A DNA stretch of 64,000 nt, from contig NZ_JBCMYF010000001.1 in NCBI RefSeq assembly GCF_050483325.1, positions 124,001 to 188,000 of the forward strand, read 5' to 3'. Made by a program: the position numbers and the translations under genes. This document shows, piece by piece, positions 52,456 through 61,897 of this stretch. Source of the DNA: Bacillus_P idriensis_A. GTDB taxonomy: Bacteria > Bacillota > Bacilli > Bacillales > Bacillaceae. Position 1 is the stretch's first letter, and each line of letters starts with the position of its first letter. The notes beneath the pieces are model-generated. The model was given only the letters and a program-made list of their open reading frames with translations, did not search any database and was not told the DNA's origin.

Positions 52456-53547
52456 ATGGAAATGACTTTTCGCTGGTATGGAGACAATGATCCTGTTACC
52501 CTGCAAAATATTCGCCAGATTCCAGGTATGACTGGAATTGTATCCGCAATATACGATATCCCGGTCGGGGAAGCCTGGTCTTACGATAAAATTATGGAGC
52601 TTAAAAAGAAGATAGAAGAGAGCGGATTACATTTAAGTGTAATAGAGAGCGTTCCGGTACACGAGGACATAAAGCTTGGTCTTCCATCAAGAGACAGGTA
52701 TATAGAAAACTACAAAACAACGATTCGGAACTTATCCAAGGCCGGAATAAAAATTGTTTGCTATAACTTTATGCCTGTCTTTGACTGGACGCGCTCATCC
52801 CTGGATTATGAATTGCCGGACGGTTCGACTGCGTTGATTTATGAGGAAGAGCAAGTGAATCAGATGAATCCAATAAACGGAGATTTAATGCTTCCTGGCT
52901 GGGATACAAGCTATGAACCTGAGCAATTAAAAAGCCTTATGAACCACTATCAAAATGTATCTGAAGAGAAATTGTGGATGAACCTGTCTCACTTTATCAA
53001 AGAAATCATCCCCGTTGCAGAGGAAGAAGAAGTTAAAATGGCCATTCATCCGGACGATCCGCCATGGTCTATCTTCGGATTGCCGAGAATCATTAACAGT
53101 AAAGAGAACTTAGACAGATTCATCAATCTATACGACAGCCCATACAACGGACTTTGTTTGTGCAGCGGTTCGCTCGGGGCAAATCCAGAGCATGATTTTC
53201 CTGAATTTGTCCGTTACTTTGGCAGGAAAGGGAAAATCAATTTCGTTCATTTAAGGAATATTAAATGGACAGGTGAAAAATCGTTCCAGGAATCTGCCCA
53301 TCTTTCAACGGATGGATCCTTGGATATGTATGAAATTGTCCGCGCCTTAAGAGAAGTTGATTTTTCAGGACCAGTCAGACCGGATCATGGCAGGATGATT
53401 TGGGGAGAAACGGGGAAACCAGGTTATGGTTTGTATGACCGTGCTCTTGGTGCTACCTATCTAAACGGCTTGTGGGAAGCGGCAACAAAGGAAAAAAACA
53501 GACAAGCAGAAAAGGGGAATCACTATGAAAATTCCTTTTCAGATTGA
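52456..53547 (+). CDS. uxuA: Mannonate dehydratase
   Basis: Dehydrates D-mannonate to 2-keto-3-deoxygluconate, metal-dependent TIM barrel. 363 residues, usual length. MTFRWYGDNDPVTLQNIRQIPG starts the family; KMAIHPDDPPWSIFGLPRI, GLCLCSGSLGANP and VHLRNIKWTGEKSFQESAH are conserved. GGAGGG before the ATG. Its last 23 bases overlap the uxuB start. Confidence 0.96.
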   Translation: MEMTFRWYGDNDPVTLQNIRQIPGMTGIVSAIYDIPVGEAWSYDKIMELKKKIEESGLHLSVIESVPVHEDIKLGLPSRDRYIENYKTTIRNLSKAGIKIVCYNFMPVFDWTRSSLDYELPDGSTALIYEEEQVNQMNPINGDLMLPGWDTSYEPEQLKSLMNHYQNVSEEKLWMNLSHFIKEIIPVAEEEEVKMAIHPDDPPWSIFGLPRIINSKENLDRFINLYDSPYNGLCLCSGSLGANPEHDFPEFVRYFGRKGKINFVHLRNIKWTGEKSFQESAHLSTDGSLDMYEIVRALREVDFSGPVRPDHGRMIWGETGKPGYGLYDRALGATYLNGLWEAATKEKNRQAEKGNHYENSFSD

Positions 53548-54370
53548 TTTAGAGGGAAAGGTCGCTGTTGTTACTGGCGGAAGCGGTGTTCTATGCAGCC
53601 AATTTGCCAAAGCACTTGCAGCATGCGGTGCAAAAGTGGCTGTTATCAGCAGGCGGCAGGAATCTGTAGAGCTGGTTGCTGACGAAATCCGCGCTGAAGG
53701 CGGGACGGCTATTGCTCTATCTGCTGACGTGCTTGATAAAACAAGCCTTGAGCAGGCAAAAGCAGAAGTGAATGAAAAACTTGGTCCATGCAGCATTCTG
53801 ATAAATGGCGCAGGGGGCAATCATCCTAAAGGAAATACAGATAAAGAATACTACTTCAATGAGGACTTGAACAACTCTGAAATCAATACGTTTTTTGACT
53901 TGGATTCAGAAGGAGTCCGTTCCGTGTTTGATTTGAACTTTCTTGGAACACTCCAGACGACTCAAGTCTTTGCCAGAGATATGGGCGAAGGCGATGTCAT
54001 CATTAATGTTTCTTCAATGAACGCTTACACTCCATTGACAAAAATCCCTGCATACAGCGGGGCAAAAGCGGCTGTCAGCAACTTTACTCAATGGCTGGCC
54101 GTTCATATGTCAAAGGCCGGGATAAGAGTCAACGCCATCGCACCAGGCTTTTTCTTAACAGAGCAAAATCGAAATTTATTGACCAATAGGGACGGCAGCT
54201 ACACCGATCGGGCGAAAAAAATTCTTAACCAGACCCCGCTTGAGAGATTTGGAGATCCGGAGGATTTAAATGGCACGCTGCTCTGGCTTGTGAGCAATGA
54301 AGCATCCAGGTTTGTGACGGGAACGGTGATTCCGGTGGATGGAGGATTTTCGGCTTATTCGGGAGTTTAG
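53525..54370 (+). CDS. uxuB: D-mannonate/fructuronate oxidoreductase, SDR type
   Basis: Reduces D-fructuronate to D-mannonate with NAD(P)H. 281-residue short-chain dehydrogenase like B. subtilis UxuB, unrelated to the long-chain E. coli UxuB. Cofactor motif VVTGGSGVLCSQFAKALA, ILINGAGGNHPKG, catalytic Ser (INVSSMN) with YSGAKAAV (Tyr-x3-Lys), and PGFFLTEQNR. Translational coupling to uxuA by a 23-bp overlap; a terminator follows. KdgK and KdgA, needed to finish the pathway, are not in the window. Confidence 0.94.
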   Translation: MKIPFQIDLEGKVAVVTGGSGVLCSQFAKALAACGAKVAVISRRQESVELVADEIRAEGGTAIALSADVLDKTSLEQAKAEVNEKLGPCSILINGAGGNHPKGNTDKEYYFNEDLNNSEINTFFDLDSEGVRSVFDLNFLGTLQTTQVFARDMGEGDVIINVSSMNAYTPLTKIPAYSGAKAAVSNFTQWLAVHMSKAGIRVNAIAPGFFLTEQNRNLLTNRDGSYTDRAKKILNQTPLERFGDPEDLNGTLLWLVSNEASRFVTGTVIPVDGGFSAYSGV

Positions 54371-54407
54371 TAGAGCTTTTTCGTTAAGCGGTTAGGTTAA
54401 AGATAAG

Positions 54408-54440
54408 AAAAACCACATCATATTGACTGATGTGGTTTTT
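54408..54440 (+). terminator. Terminator of the glucuronate operon
   Basis: AAAAACCACATCA / TGATGTGGTTTTT perfect 13-bp stem; A and T runs make it work on both strands, so it also closes the convergent oxygenase gene. Confidence 0.93.
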
Positions 54441-54473
54441 GTTTATAGATTCCGAAGTTAAGAGTATTTAAAA

Positions 54474-55115
54474 TTAAGACTGTTTTTGTCTTCTCATCCA
54501 TTGTGTAGCAACCCATTTTTCTCCAGCTGTAACAGGTGCTCCGCCATGTAAAGTTCGTTCATTTATGGTACTATCGTTATAAAAATATTCGAAATACACG
54601 GCCATCCCTTTTTGTGGAGATACAGAAAAATTCAATTTAGGAAAAAACGTTTCTCCCCCGTGCTCTACATCATTTAAGTACATGACCAGTGTGCTGATTC
54701 TATTATTTTTTATGACTTTACTTGAAGATGTGAAAAAATCAAAATGAGGTTTATACTCTTGACCAGGACTATAGTTAAGAATTTGAATGCCATCGCCGTG
54801 TTCAATAGGTATGTTCATTATAGCTGATATTCTTTTTTCAATTTTAGTGATGGTCTCATTTTCATTTTCTTGAAAAAACATGCTGCTGCTTGTTCTGATC
54901 TGATTTACTTCGTGTGTCACTCCAATTTTAGAACGATTTAATTTGTCTTTTGACAAGCTGATCAGTTCGTCGCATTCTTCGTCACTCAAAACATTTCCTA
55001 AAATGACGATCAGCGGTTCTTCTAATCTGGCAATGATCTTAATTTCTCTATCTTCTGCTATGATTTTATTTCCAGTGTGATTGAAAATAGTTAATTCTTT
55101 AGTATCAATTGTCAA
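54474..55115 (-). CDS. Prolyl-4-hydroxylase-like 2-oxoglutarate/Fe(II) oxygenase
   Basis: 213 residues. The P4Hc domain (about 35-208) has iron ligands His and Asp in KPHFDFF, the distal His in TLHGGAPV and the 2-oxoglutarate Lys in GEKWVATQW. RTSSSMFF before it is also typical. Bacillus homologues are known to hydroxylate proline in proteins or peptides; the target here is unknown. TTG start; the ribosome site AAGGGG is about ten bases upstream. It stands alone and shares the uxuB terminator. Confidence 0.9.
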   Translation of the reverse strand: MTIDTKELTIFNHTGNKIIAEDREIKIIARLEEPLIVILGNVLSDEECDELISLSKDKLNRSKIGVTHEVNQIRTSSSMFFQENENETITKIEKRISAIMNIPIEHGDGIQILNYSPGQEYKPHFDFFTSSSKVIKNNRISTLVMYLNDVEHGGETFFPKLNFSVSPQKGMAVYFEYFYNDSTINERTLHGGAPVTAGEKWVATQWMRRQKQS

Positions 55116-55244
55116 CTTTCATCTGCCCCTTAAGAGATGTAATCTTCAAGTATATTGTTTTTGTAAGCGGTTTTCTATCATGATTATACCATGAACCACC
55201 TGCTATAAACTGTGCTAACAGCTAATAGGTGCATTAATTTTAAA

Positions 55245-55332
55245 AGGTTGTTTTCACATAGATTGTTGTTTTTGATTATTAATGCTGCCCGTTCCTTCCG
55301 CTGCAATCCACTAAGGTTTACACCATTTAGTC
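55245..55332 (-). repeat. GC-rich palindromic repeat, copy C lacking its core
   Basis: Reverse-strand match to both flanks of copy A: ACTAAATGGTGTAAACCTTA and GTGGATTGCAGCGGAAGGAAC on one side, AAAAACAACAATCTATGTG on the other, with a single GCAGCGGAAGGAAC (complement at 55291-55304) where copy A has the core between two. About 100 bp are missing exactly between the direct repeats. The rest of 55116-55446 shows no gene; GGGAGGA precedes the next ATG. Confidence 0.8.
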
Positions 55333-55446
55333 TCAAAGCAACAAAGTTTACGAAAAGAGTCTAAAATAAATAGCCTGCTCAATAATACGGCGTTTATCTA
55401 GAACAAGGTTTAACCGGATATAAATAGATAAGAGGGAGGAAGAAAC

Positions 55447-55878
55447 ATGAACCTGCACATACAAATACCCGCTGCATCAACTTTAGAAAGCGATTCAGCT
55501 TTTCGTATGCCGGAAAATTATTATTACTGGACTCCATTAGCTGCCTATTACTTAAAACAATCCAGACTGATTGAAATTCATTGCTGGAATGATGAAATAC
55601 AAGCCATAGATGAGCTGGAGGAATTAGGAGTTTTTAAAGTGGAAGCTGAACAGAATATGACGATATTCAAAGGTGAATTGTCTGTTGAAACTGCAGACTT
55701 TCTGTTGAATCATTTTCTGGATGGTGAAGGGAAGTTTAAATGGTTTTCTGTCTTTGCCGATCATTTTTCAAGCGAACATTGGGCAACTGAAATCATTGTT
55801 GAGGCTGCTGATGAAAAGGAGATTGCTCGAATTTCTTCCGTTACTCCGGCTGAAACACAAATACATCAATTCAAATAA
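55447..55878 (+). CDS. Uncharacterised 143-residue protein
   Basis: Not recognised. ATG after GAGGGAGGA, and normal codon use, so very likely a gene. The protein is acidic and soluble, rich in aromatics at the N-terminus (FRMPENYYYWTPLAAYYLK) with a mixed alpha/beta pattern after it. No signal or membrane segment. Single-gene unit with its own terminator. Confidence 0.7.
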   Translation: MNLHIQIPAASTLESDSAFRMPENYYYWTPLAAYYLKQSRLIEIHCWNDEIQAIDELEELGVFKVEAEQNMTIFKGELSVETADFLLNHFLDGEGKFKWFSVFADHFSSEHWATEIIVEAADEKEIARISSVTPAETQIHQFK

Positions 55879-55918
55879 GGGAAAACGGTCAGCACAGACT
55901 GTTTTCCCTTATTTATTT
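55877..55918 (+). terminator. Terminator of the 143-residue gene
   Basis: AAGGGAAAACGGTC / GACTGTTTTCCCTT stem (one mismatch) with a short loop and an AT-rich tail. Confidence 0.75.
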
Positions 55919-56020
55919 TATTCCCGATGCTTACATTGCTTAAATTGCTGCATAGCTTCTTTGGACCCACTAAATAAGTTATGGCTTTTTACGTACACTT
56001 TGTTCCTAATAGAATAAAAA

Positions 56021-56220
56021 GTTTATACCCCTTAGTGGATTGTAGCGGAAGGAACTTGACTCCTGCGGGAAAATAGAGGGAAATGGGAGACCCCGCAGGC
56101 GAAGACGAGGAGGCTCCCACCCTCCCCGCGGAAAGCAAGTTCCTGGAGCGAAAAGCAACGGACAAAATATATAATCAAACCAAAGATCTTTGCAAAAACA
56201 GCTTTTTTAATAGATAAAAT
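56021..56220 (+). repeat. GC-rich palindromic repeat, full copy B
   Basis: Closely matches copy A over about 120 bp (shared AAGGAACTTGACTCCTGCGG, GACCCCGCAGGC and CCCCGCGGAAAGCAAGTTCC). The left direct repeat is GTAGCGGAAGGAAC (56042-56055) and the right is GGAGCGAAAAGCAAC (56145-56159), more diverged than in copy A. No coding capacity. The rest of 55919-56345 shows no gene; TACAAT near 56308 may be a -10 for the next operon. Confidence 0.85.
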
Positions 56221-56345
56221 CCCCCTTCTCAATCCAAATCCAAAATTCTGATACCATAAGTGAAATTTCCTAACTTATCTTCGCGGTCAGGTTTTCTTAC
56301 AATGAAGACAGATAGAGAACATCATGAAACCGGGGTGGTGAAGAA

Positions 56346-57317
56346 ATGGAAGCGAAGATTGTACAGGCGCAGGAGCACGAGATCGCGGCCAGTACACGCA
56401 AAGAGAAAATACAGCGCAATTTGAGAAGAATGAATTCTCAGAAGTATTTGCAGTTCATGGCGCTGCTTGGTATGGTGTGGATGTTTATTTTTAACTATGT
56501 GCCGATGTACGGGCTGATTATTGCGTTTAAGGAATTCAGTATTATCAGCACGATCAGGGAGGCGCCTTGGGTCGGTTTGATGCAGTTCAAGGAATTTCTG
56601 CAGGATGAGAATTTTATTACGGTTCTCAAGAATACGCTTGGGATCAGCTTGATTAAGCTCATCATCGGGTTTCCGCTGCCGATTATTTTTGCTCTTTTGC
56701 TGAATGAGCTGACATCTCTGAAGTTTAAAAAGACGGTGCAGACAATTACTTATTTGCCTCATTTTCTTTCTTGGGTTGTTTTAGGAGGAATCCTGACAAC
56801 ATGGCTTTCAGATATTGGCATTATCAATGAAATTTTATTAAATCTTGGCGTGATTGATAAACGCATCAGCTTTCTTGCTGAACCGCAGTACTTCTGGGGA
56901 ATTGTGATTCTCTCAGATATTTGGAAGGAAATCGGCTGGTCGGCGATTATTTATCTCGCAGCAATTGCCGGAGTATCAACCGAACTTTACGAATCATCCA
57001 CGATTGACGGGGCGAACCGCTTTCAGAAAATGTGGCATGTGACACTGCCTTCTATTCGCCCAACGATTACGATCTTATTCATACTTGCAGTCAGCGGTGT
57101 GCTAAATTCTAACTTTGATCAAATCCTGGTGCTGCGCAATGCTTTAAATGAAAGCGCTAGCAACGTAATTGATATTTATGTCTATCAAATGGGAGTGCAA
57201 AATGCCAGATACTCTTATGCAACTGCAGTTGGTTTGTTAAAAGCAATTATTGCCTTTATCCTGCTGTATACTGCAAATAAAATCACGAAAAAATTAGATG
57301 GAACATCTTTATTTTAA
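56346..57317 (+). CDS. LplB-type carbohydrate ABC permease, second importer
   Basis: 323 residues with a charged N-terminus (about 30 residues) and six membrane segments. FMALLGMVWMFIFNYVPMYGL and the EAA loop ESSTIDGANRFQKMWHVTLP identify it. GGTGG before the ATG. First gene of a second importer set, 16 bp before its partner permease; no ATPase is encoded, as in the first set. Confidence 0.92.
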   Translation: MEAKIVQAQEHEIAASTRKEKIQRNLRRMNSQKYLQFMALLGMVWMFIFNYVPMYGLIIAFKEFSIISTIREAPWVGLMQFKEFLQDENFITVLKNTLGISLIKLIIGFPLPIIFALLLNELTSLKFKKTVQTITYLPHFLSWVVLGGILTTWLSDIGIINEILLNLGVIDKRISFLAEPQYFWGIVILSDIWKEIGWSAIIYLAAIAGVSTELYESSTIDGANRFQKMWHVTLPSIRPTITILFILAVSGVLNSNFDQILVLRNALNESASNVIDIYVYQMGVQNARYSYATAVGLLKAIIAFILLYTANKITKKLDGTSLF

Positions 57318-57332
57318 GGAGGCGATGGAGAA

Positions 57333-58232
57333 GTGCTGAAACTGTTCAAACTCAATCGCAGAACGAAAAGTGAATACATTTTTGACAATATCAATGTAGT
57401 CATCATGTTTATCATCTGTGCGATTACCCTTTATCCCATTTGGTATGTGATCGTCAACTCCTTAAATGAAGGTGCCGATGCCATGAATGGCGGAATCTAC
57501 TTCTGGCCGCGTGAGTTTACCCTGCAAAACTATGAAGCGGTATTCGCGAATTCAGGTATTTTGACTTCCTTTGGAGTAACGATTGCCAAGACCGTCATTG
57601 GAACGATTACACATGTCTTTTTCACAGCCATGGTCGCTTATGCCATTTCACGCAGAGATTTATATGGCAGAAAGCTGTACATGATGATCGGAATCGTCAC
57701 GATGTTTTTCAGCGGAGGATTGATTCCTTACTTCCTCTTAATCAGAGACCTTGGCTTGTTTGATAACTTTCTTGTATATATCATTCCAACGATGTTTAAC
57801 TTTTTCCATCTGATTATCTTTGTCTCCTTTTTCCGGGAGCTGCCGTCAGCGCTTGAAGAGGCTGCTAAGATTGATGGAGCAAATGATTTCGCTATTTTCA
57901 TTAAGATTATTGTTCCTTTATCGATGCCTGTTATTGCGACAATCGCATTATTTCAGGGAGTTTATCAGTGGAATGACTACTTTGCAGGGGTCATTTTCGT
58001 CAACAATCCAGATTTGCAGCCGATTCAGACTTATCTATATAAAGTAGTCGCAGAATCCAGCTCCAATCAAATGATGATGAACGCACCGGGAAGCATTACG
58101 ACGAAAACCGTCACATCCCAGTCCATAAAACTCGCAACAATGGTTATTACAACGCTGCCAATCGTGCTTGTCTATCCGTTCCTGCAGAAGTATTTTGTTA
58201 AAGGTATGTTAATCGGCTCTGTAAAAGGCTGA
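57333..58232 (+). CDS. LplC/YtcP-type carbohydrate ABC permease, second importer
   Basis: 299 residues, six membrane segments, EAA loop EEAAKIDGANDFAIFIKIIVP and ending FLQKYFVKGMLIGSVKG, the LplC hallmark. GTG start after GGAGG. Same operon as the preceding permease. Confidence 0.92.
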   Translation: MLKLFKLNRRTKSEYIFDNINVVIMFIICAITLYPIWYVIVNSLNEGADAMNGGIYFWPREFTLQNYEAVFANSGILTSFGVTIAKTVIGTITHVFFTAMVAYAISRRDLYGRKLYMMIGIVTMFFSGGLIPYFLLIRDLGLFDNFLVYIIPTMFNFFHLIIFVSFFRELPSALEEAAKIDGANDFAIFIKIIVPLSMPVIATIALFQGVYQWNDYFAGVIFVNNPDLQPIQTYLYKVVAESSSNQMMMNAPGSITTKTVTSQSIKLATMVITTLPIVLVYPFLQKYFVKGMLIGSVKG

Positions 58233-58283
58233 TGCATAGAGAAAAAAAGTCTATTATAATCAAGTACTAGAGAGGGGTTTACT

Positions 58284-59921
58284 ATGAAAAAGTTAAAAAG
58301 CATTTCGATTTTCCTGATTTCAATCCTTCTTATTTCCATGCTCTCTGCATGCAGTAATGAAACCGTTTCCTCAGGTGAAAAAGAAAACAAGAAGCCTGTT
58401 TCTGCGGATGAGCCTGCATGGAAAGCAGATACTTCACCAATCACGTTTGACTGGTACATGAACTTTTCGTGGTTCGCTTCCAAATGGGGAGAAGACGCTG
58501 TTTCCAAATATGTAACAGATAAAACAGGTGTTTCAATCAACTATATTTCTCCAGCGGGAAATGAAGCAGAGAAAATGAATACGATGATTGCATCAGGCAA
58601 GCTTCCTGACTTTATCACGCTTGGCTGGTGGGAAGATGCTGTGAAGAAAATGCAGGAAGGCGAGCTTGTTCTTCCATTAAATGAGCTGGCGGAAGAATAT
58701 GATCCATATTTCTTTAAAGTTGCAGACAATGCAAAGATTGAGTGGTATAAGCAGGAAAATGGAAATGTGTATGCATATCCAAATGCTTCCTCTTCACCTA
58801 AGGACTTTGAAAAATACAAAGATTTAAAGCCTTCTAATCAAACTTTCTTAGTGCGCAAAGATATGTATGAAGCTTTAGGCAGTCCGGATATGAGCACGCC
58901 AGAAGGATTTATTTCTGCTCTTAAAGCAGCTCAGGAAAAATTCCCTGAAGGAAACGGCGCGCCGCTGATTCCAATCGGACTCAATGAGTTTACAGATGTG
59001 GGCAACGGATCGCTTGAAGGGTATCTTCAAAACTTCCTTGCAATCCCAATGGAGAAAGACGGAAAGCTTTATGACCGTACAGAAGATCCTGAATACGTCA
59101 AGTGGCTGAAAACGTTCAGAGAAGCAAATGAAGAAGGACTTCTTGCTAAAGATATTTTTGTAGACAAACGTCCTCAAATGGAAGAAAAAATTGCACAGGG
59201 CCGTTATTTCGCGATGCTGTATCAGCGCAGTGACATGGCTGCACAGCAGCAGGCTCTTTTTGCAAAAGATCCAAATTCCGTCTACATGGCTGTTGATGGT
59301 CCTGCGAACTCAGCCGGAGATCAGCCGACACTTGCAGGAGACAGCATTTCAGGATGGACAGTAACATTGATTTCTAAAGATGTAAAAGATAAAGACCGTG
59401 CGATTGCGTTCTTAAGCTACTTGATCAGTGAAGAAGGACAAAAAGATTTCTTCTTTGGAGAAAAAGACGTAACATATGAAGAAAAAGACGGAAAACCTGA
59501 ATTTAAACCTGAAGTCTTAAAGCTTCTGAGCTCTGATCGCACAGCCTTTGATCAGCAGTACGGAGCATCCTATAAGCACTGGATGCTGATGGATACAAAC
59601 ATGAGTCTTCCATGGAACCCGCCAACAGCTGAACCGTTTAAACAAATGGAAGATTGGACAAAAGGAAAAACAATGAGCTTTGCAGAATTTGACGGCCTGA
59701 ACCCAACAGGCACTTCTTCTGAAGCGATTTCCAGCACGAAAATCAGCCAGGAATGGGGAAAAACGCTGCCTAAGCTCCTGCTTTCCAAATCCGATAAAGA
59801 ATTTGACAAGATTATGAAAGGATACTTGGAAAAACGTGAAGACCTTGGCTATGAAAAGGTGCAGAAATACCAAGAGAAAATGTACAAAGCAAATAAGAAG
59901 AAGCTAAGTGCTGGAGAATAA
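58284..59921 (+). CDS. Large carbohydrate-binding lipoprotein of the second importer (LplA-like)
   Basis: 545 residues, lipoprotein signal with Cys23 (SMLSAC). The mature part (PITFDWYMNFSWFASKWGED, PDFITLGWWEDAVKKM, KPSNQTFLVRKDMYEALG) fits the LplA/YtcQ group, which binds oligosaccharides, often from plant polysaccharide. Ligand unknown. A terminator follows and the two-component genes come next. Confidence 0.9.
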   Translation: MKKLKSISIFLISILLISMLSACSNETVSSGEKENKKPVSADEPAWKADTSPITFDWYMNFSWFASKWGEDAVSKYVTDKTGVSINYISPAGNEAEKMNTMIASGKLPDFITLGWWEDAVKKMQEGELVLPLNELAEEYDPYFFKVADNAKIEWYKQENGNVYAYPNASSSPKDFEKYKDLKPSNQTFLVRKDMYEALGSPDMSTPEGFISALKAAQEKFPEGNGAPLIPIGLNEFTDVGNGSLEGYLQNFLAIPMEKDGKLYDRTEDPEYVKWLKTFREANEEGLLAKDIFVDKRPQMEEKIAQGRYFAMLYQRSDMAAQQQALFAKDPNSVYMAVDGPANSAGDQPTLAGDSISGWTVTLISKDVKDKDRAIAFLSYLISEEGQKDFFFGEKDVTYEEKDGKPEFKPEVLKLLSSDRTAFDQQYGASYKHWMLMDTNMSLPWNPPTAEPFKQMEDWTKGKTMSFAEFDGLNPTGTSSEAISSTKISQEWGKTLPKLLLSKSDKEFDKIMKGYLEKREDLGYEKVQKYQEKMYKANKKKLSAGE

Positions 59922-59930
59922 TAACAAAGA

Positions 59931-59957
59931 AAAGGGCTGCTTCCGGCAGCCTTTTTC
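59931..59957 (+). terminator. Terminator of the second importer operon
   Basis: GGCTGC-TTCCG-GCAGCC followed by TTTTT. Confidence 0.85.
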
Positions 59958-60031
59958 CCTATATTGGACCTGCCGCCGTATAGATGTATGGTTTATACTG
60001 AAAAGACTACATACAGACAGCAGGTGCGAAC

Positions 60032-61897
60032 ATGTTTAATAAAATTAAAACCACTATATATGAGTATTTCCTCAGACTCTCTTTGCAAAGAAAATTCATA
60101 GCTTTATATATTTTTATTATTATGATTCCGGTCATCACCTTCACTCTCATCTATACAAGGCAAGTCGATGACAGTGCCATCAAGGATATTACCAATAAAA
60201 ATGAGTACTTGCTTGAAATTGAGAAGGTTCATATTGAAAATAACATCGAGTCCATGAGGCGGACGGCACAGATGGTCGTATCTGACAATGAGTTTATTGA
60301 TTTTGTCAAAACAAGAGATGAAACAAATGTGAATGATTTGCTGAATTTTAAAATGAATGCGTTCTCAAATGTCTCTCGTCTTCAAGTAAATAACCCGACG
60401 ATTGAAAACATTCACCTTTACACAAATAATCCTTACGTGAACGAAATGTGGCCGATTCTCTTCAGTGAAGACAGGATAAAAGACAAGCCGTGGAAACAGG
60501 AAACGATTGCCCGAAACGGCATGGAGTACTGGTGGTTTGAACAGCAGGGCTATGATATTTTGGGACGCTATCCGTACCGTGCAAATGCAAAAATTTCCGT
60601 GCTCAGGGAGCTTGATTACCCTAAGGATGAACACCTGGGCATCATCGAAATCAGCATGCTGCAGAAAAACTTTTTCCCGAAAATGTTCAGTACGGTTGAT
60701 GCGGTTGATTCTTCGATCGTGGTTGTCGACAAAAACAAAAATTACATCATCAACCCGGATAACAGCTTTCTTAAAAACAATCAGATTGATATGAAAAGCC
60801 TGACCAGACACTTTGAAAACAAAAAGAAAAAAGGAACTTTTTCCTTTCAGTATATGAACAAAGAAACCCCGATTTTAGTCGGAGCGATCTATTTAGAAGG
60901 CATTGATTCTTATATGCTGAACATTGTTTCTCTTGAAACGATCTTTGCGGAGAGCGAGAGCACCAGGAATCTTGTGCTTGGCGGCATTATTTTTCTTGTC
61001 CTGATCCTTTCATATCTCACGTATCGGATTATCTCTTATCTGCTGAAAGAAATGTATAAGCTGATGAATACGATGAAAGAGGCGGAAAGCGGAGATTTTG
61101 GCGTGAAAGTGGACGTGGACGGCTACAGTGAAATCGGTCAGCTTGCCTATCATTTTAAGAGCATGCTGTCTAAAATCAACCGCTTAATTGCGGATGCAGT
61201 CAATAAAAACGCCGTGACAAAAGAAGCCGAACTCAGAGCCTTAAAAACGCAAATCGATTCTCATTTTCTTTTTAACACCCTTGAAAATATCAAAATGATG
61301 GCTGAAATCAAGGGGGATTACGAAACGTCGGATGCGGTCACTTCCCTTGGCTCAATGATGAGATACAATCTCAGGTGGAAAAATGACTTTGTTCTTTTGC
61401 AGGAAGAGCTGTCACATATAAAAAATTATGCGGACATTATGAATTTGCGGCTTGAAGGCCGTTTGACACTTTTGATTGATGTTCCTGATGAGCTGATGGC
61501 GACCGAAGTACTGAAAATGTCGCTGCAGCCGATTGTTGAAAATGCGGTAAAGCATGGGCTGACTCCTGTTCTGCATGAAAAACAGGGAGAGATCAGGCTT
61601 CATGCGTACCGGAATGAAACGGATATTGTGATTGAAATTACGGATAATGGGATTGGCATGATTGCTGAAGACATACTTAACTTGAAGGAAAAAATCTGTT
61701 CCGGTTTGGATGCCGAATCGAATAGTGGAACGGGAATCGGATTAGTTAATGTGCACGAGAGAATGCAGCTTCTATATGGAGAAGAGTACGGTCTTGAGGT
61801 ACAGAGCAAACAAGGCGAATACACGAAAGTGGCCTTTCACGTGCCAAGTTTCATTGCAAAGGAGGAGAATCTAGTTGTACAAGCTCTTAATCGCTGA
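60032..61897 (+). CDS. YesM-type sensor histidine kinase, second system
   Basis: 621 residues: membrane segments at about 22-44 and 311-333 around an extracellular sensor domain, HAMP (about 334-385), His411 in QIDSHFLFNTLE, N box LQPIVENAVKHGL, ITDNGIGM and GIGLVNVHERM. The phospho-acceptor motif differs from the usual QINPHFLYN at three positions (Asp, Ser and Phe for Asn, Pro and Tyr), though His is kept. It overlaps its regulator gene by 23 bases and follows the second importer, whose substrate it probably senses. Confidence 0.92.
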   Translation: MFNKIKTTIYEYFLRLSLQRKFIALYIFIIMIPVITFTLIYTRQVDDSAIKDITNKNEYLLEIEKVHIENNIESMRRTAQMVVSDNEFIDFVKTRDETNVNDLLNFKMNAFSNVSRLQVNNPTIENIHLYTNNPYVNEMWPILFSEDRIKDKPWKQETIARNGMEYWWFEQQGYDILGRYPYRANAKISVLRELDYPKDEHLGIIEISMLQKNFFPKMFSTVDAVDSSIVVVDKNKNYIINPDNSFLKNNQIDMKSLTRHFENKKKKGTFSFQYMNKETPILVGAIYLEGIDSYMLNIVSLETIFAESESTRNLVLGGIIFLVLILSYLTYRIISYLLKEMYKLMNTMKEAESGDFGVKVDVDGYSEIGQLAYHFKSMLSKINRLIADAVNKNAVTKEAELRALKTQIDSHFLFNTLENIKMMAEIKGDYETSDAVTSLGSMMRYNLRWKNDFVLLQEELSHIKNYADIMNLRLEGRLTLLIDVPDELMATEVLKMSLQPIVENAVKHGLTPVLHEKQGEIRLHAYRNETDIVIEITDNGIGMIAEDILNLKEKICSGLDAESNSGTGIGLVNVHERMQLLYGEEYGLEVQSKQGEYTKVAFHVPSFIAKEENLVVQALNR

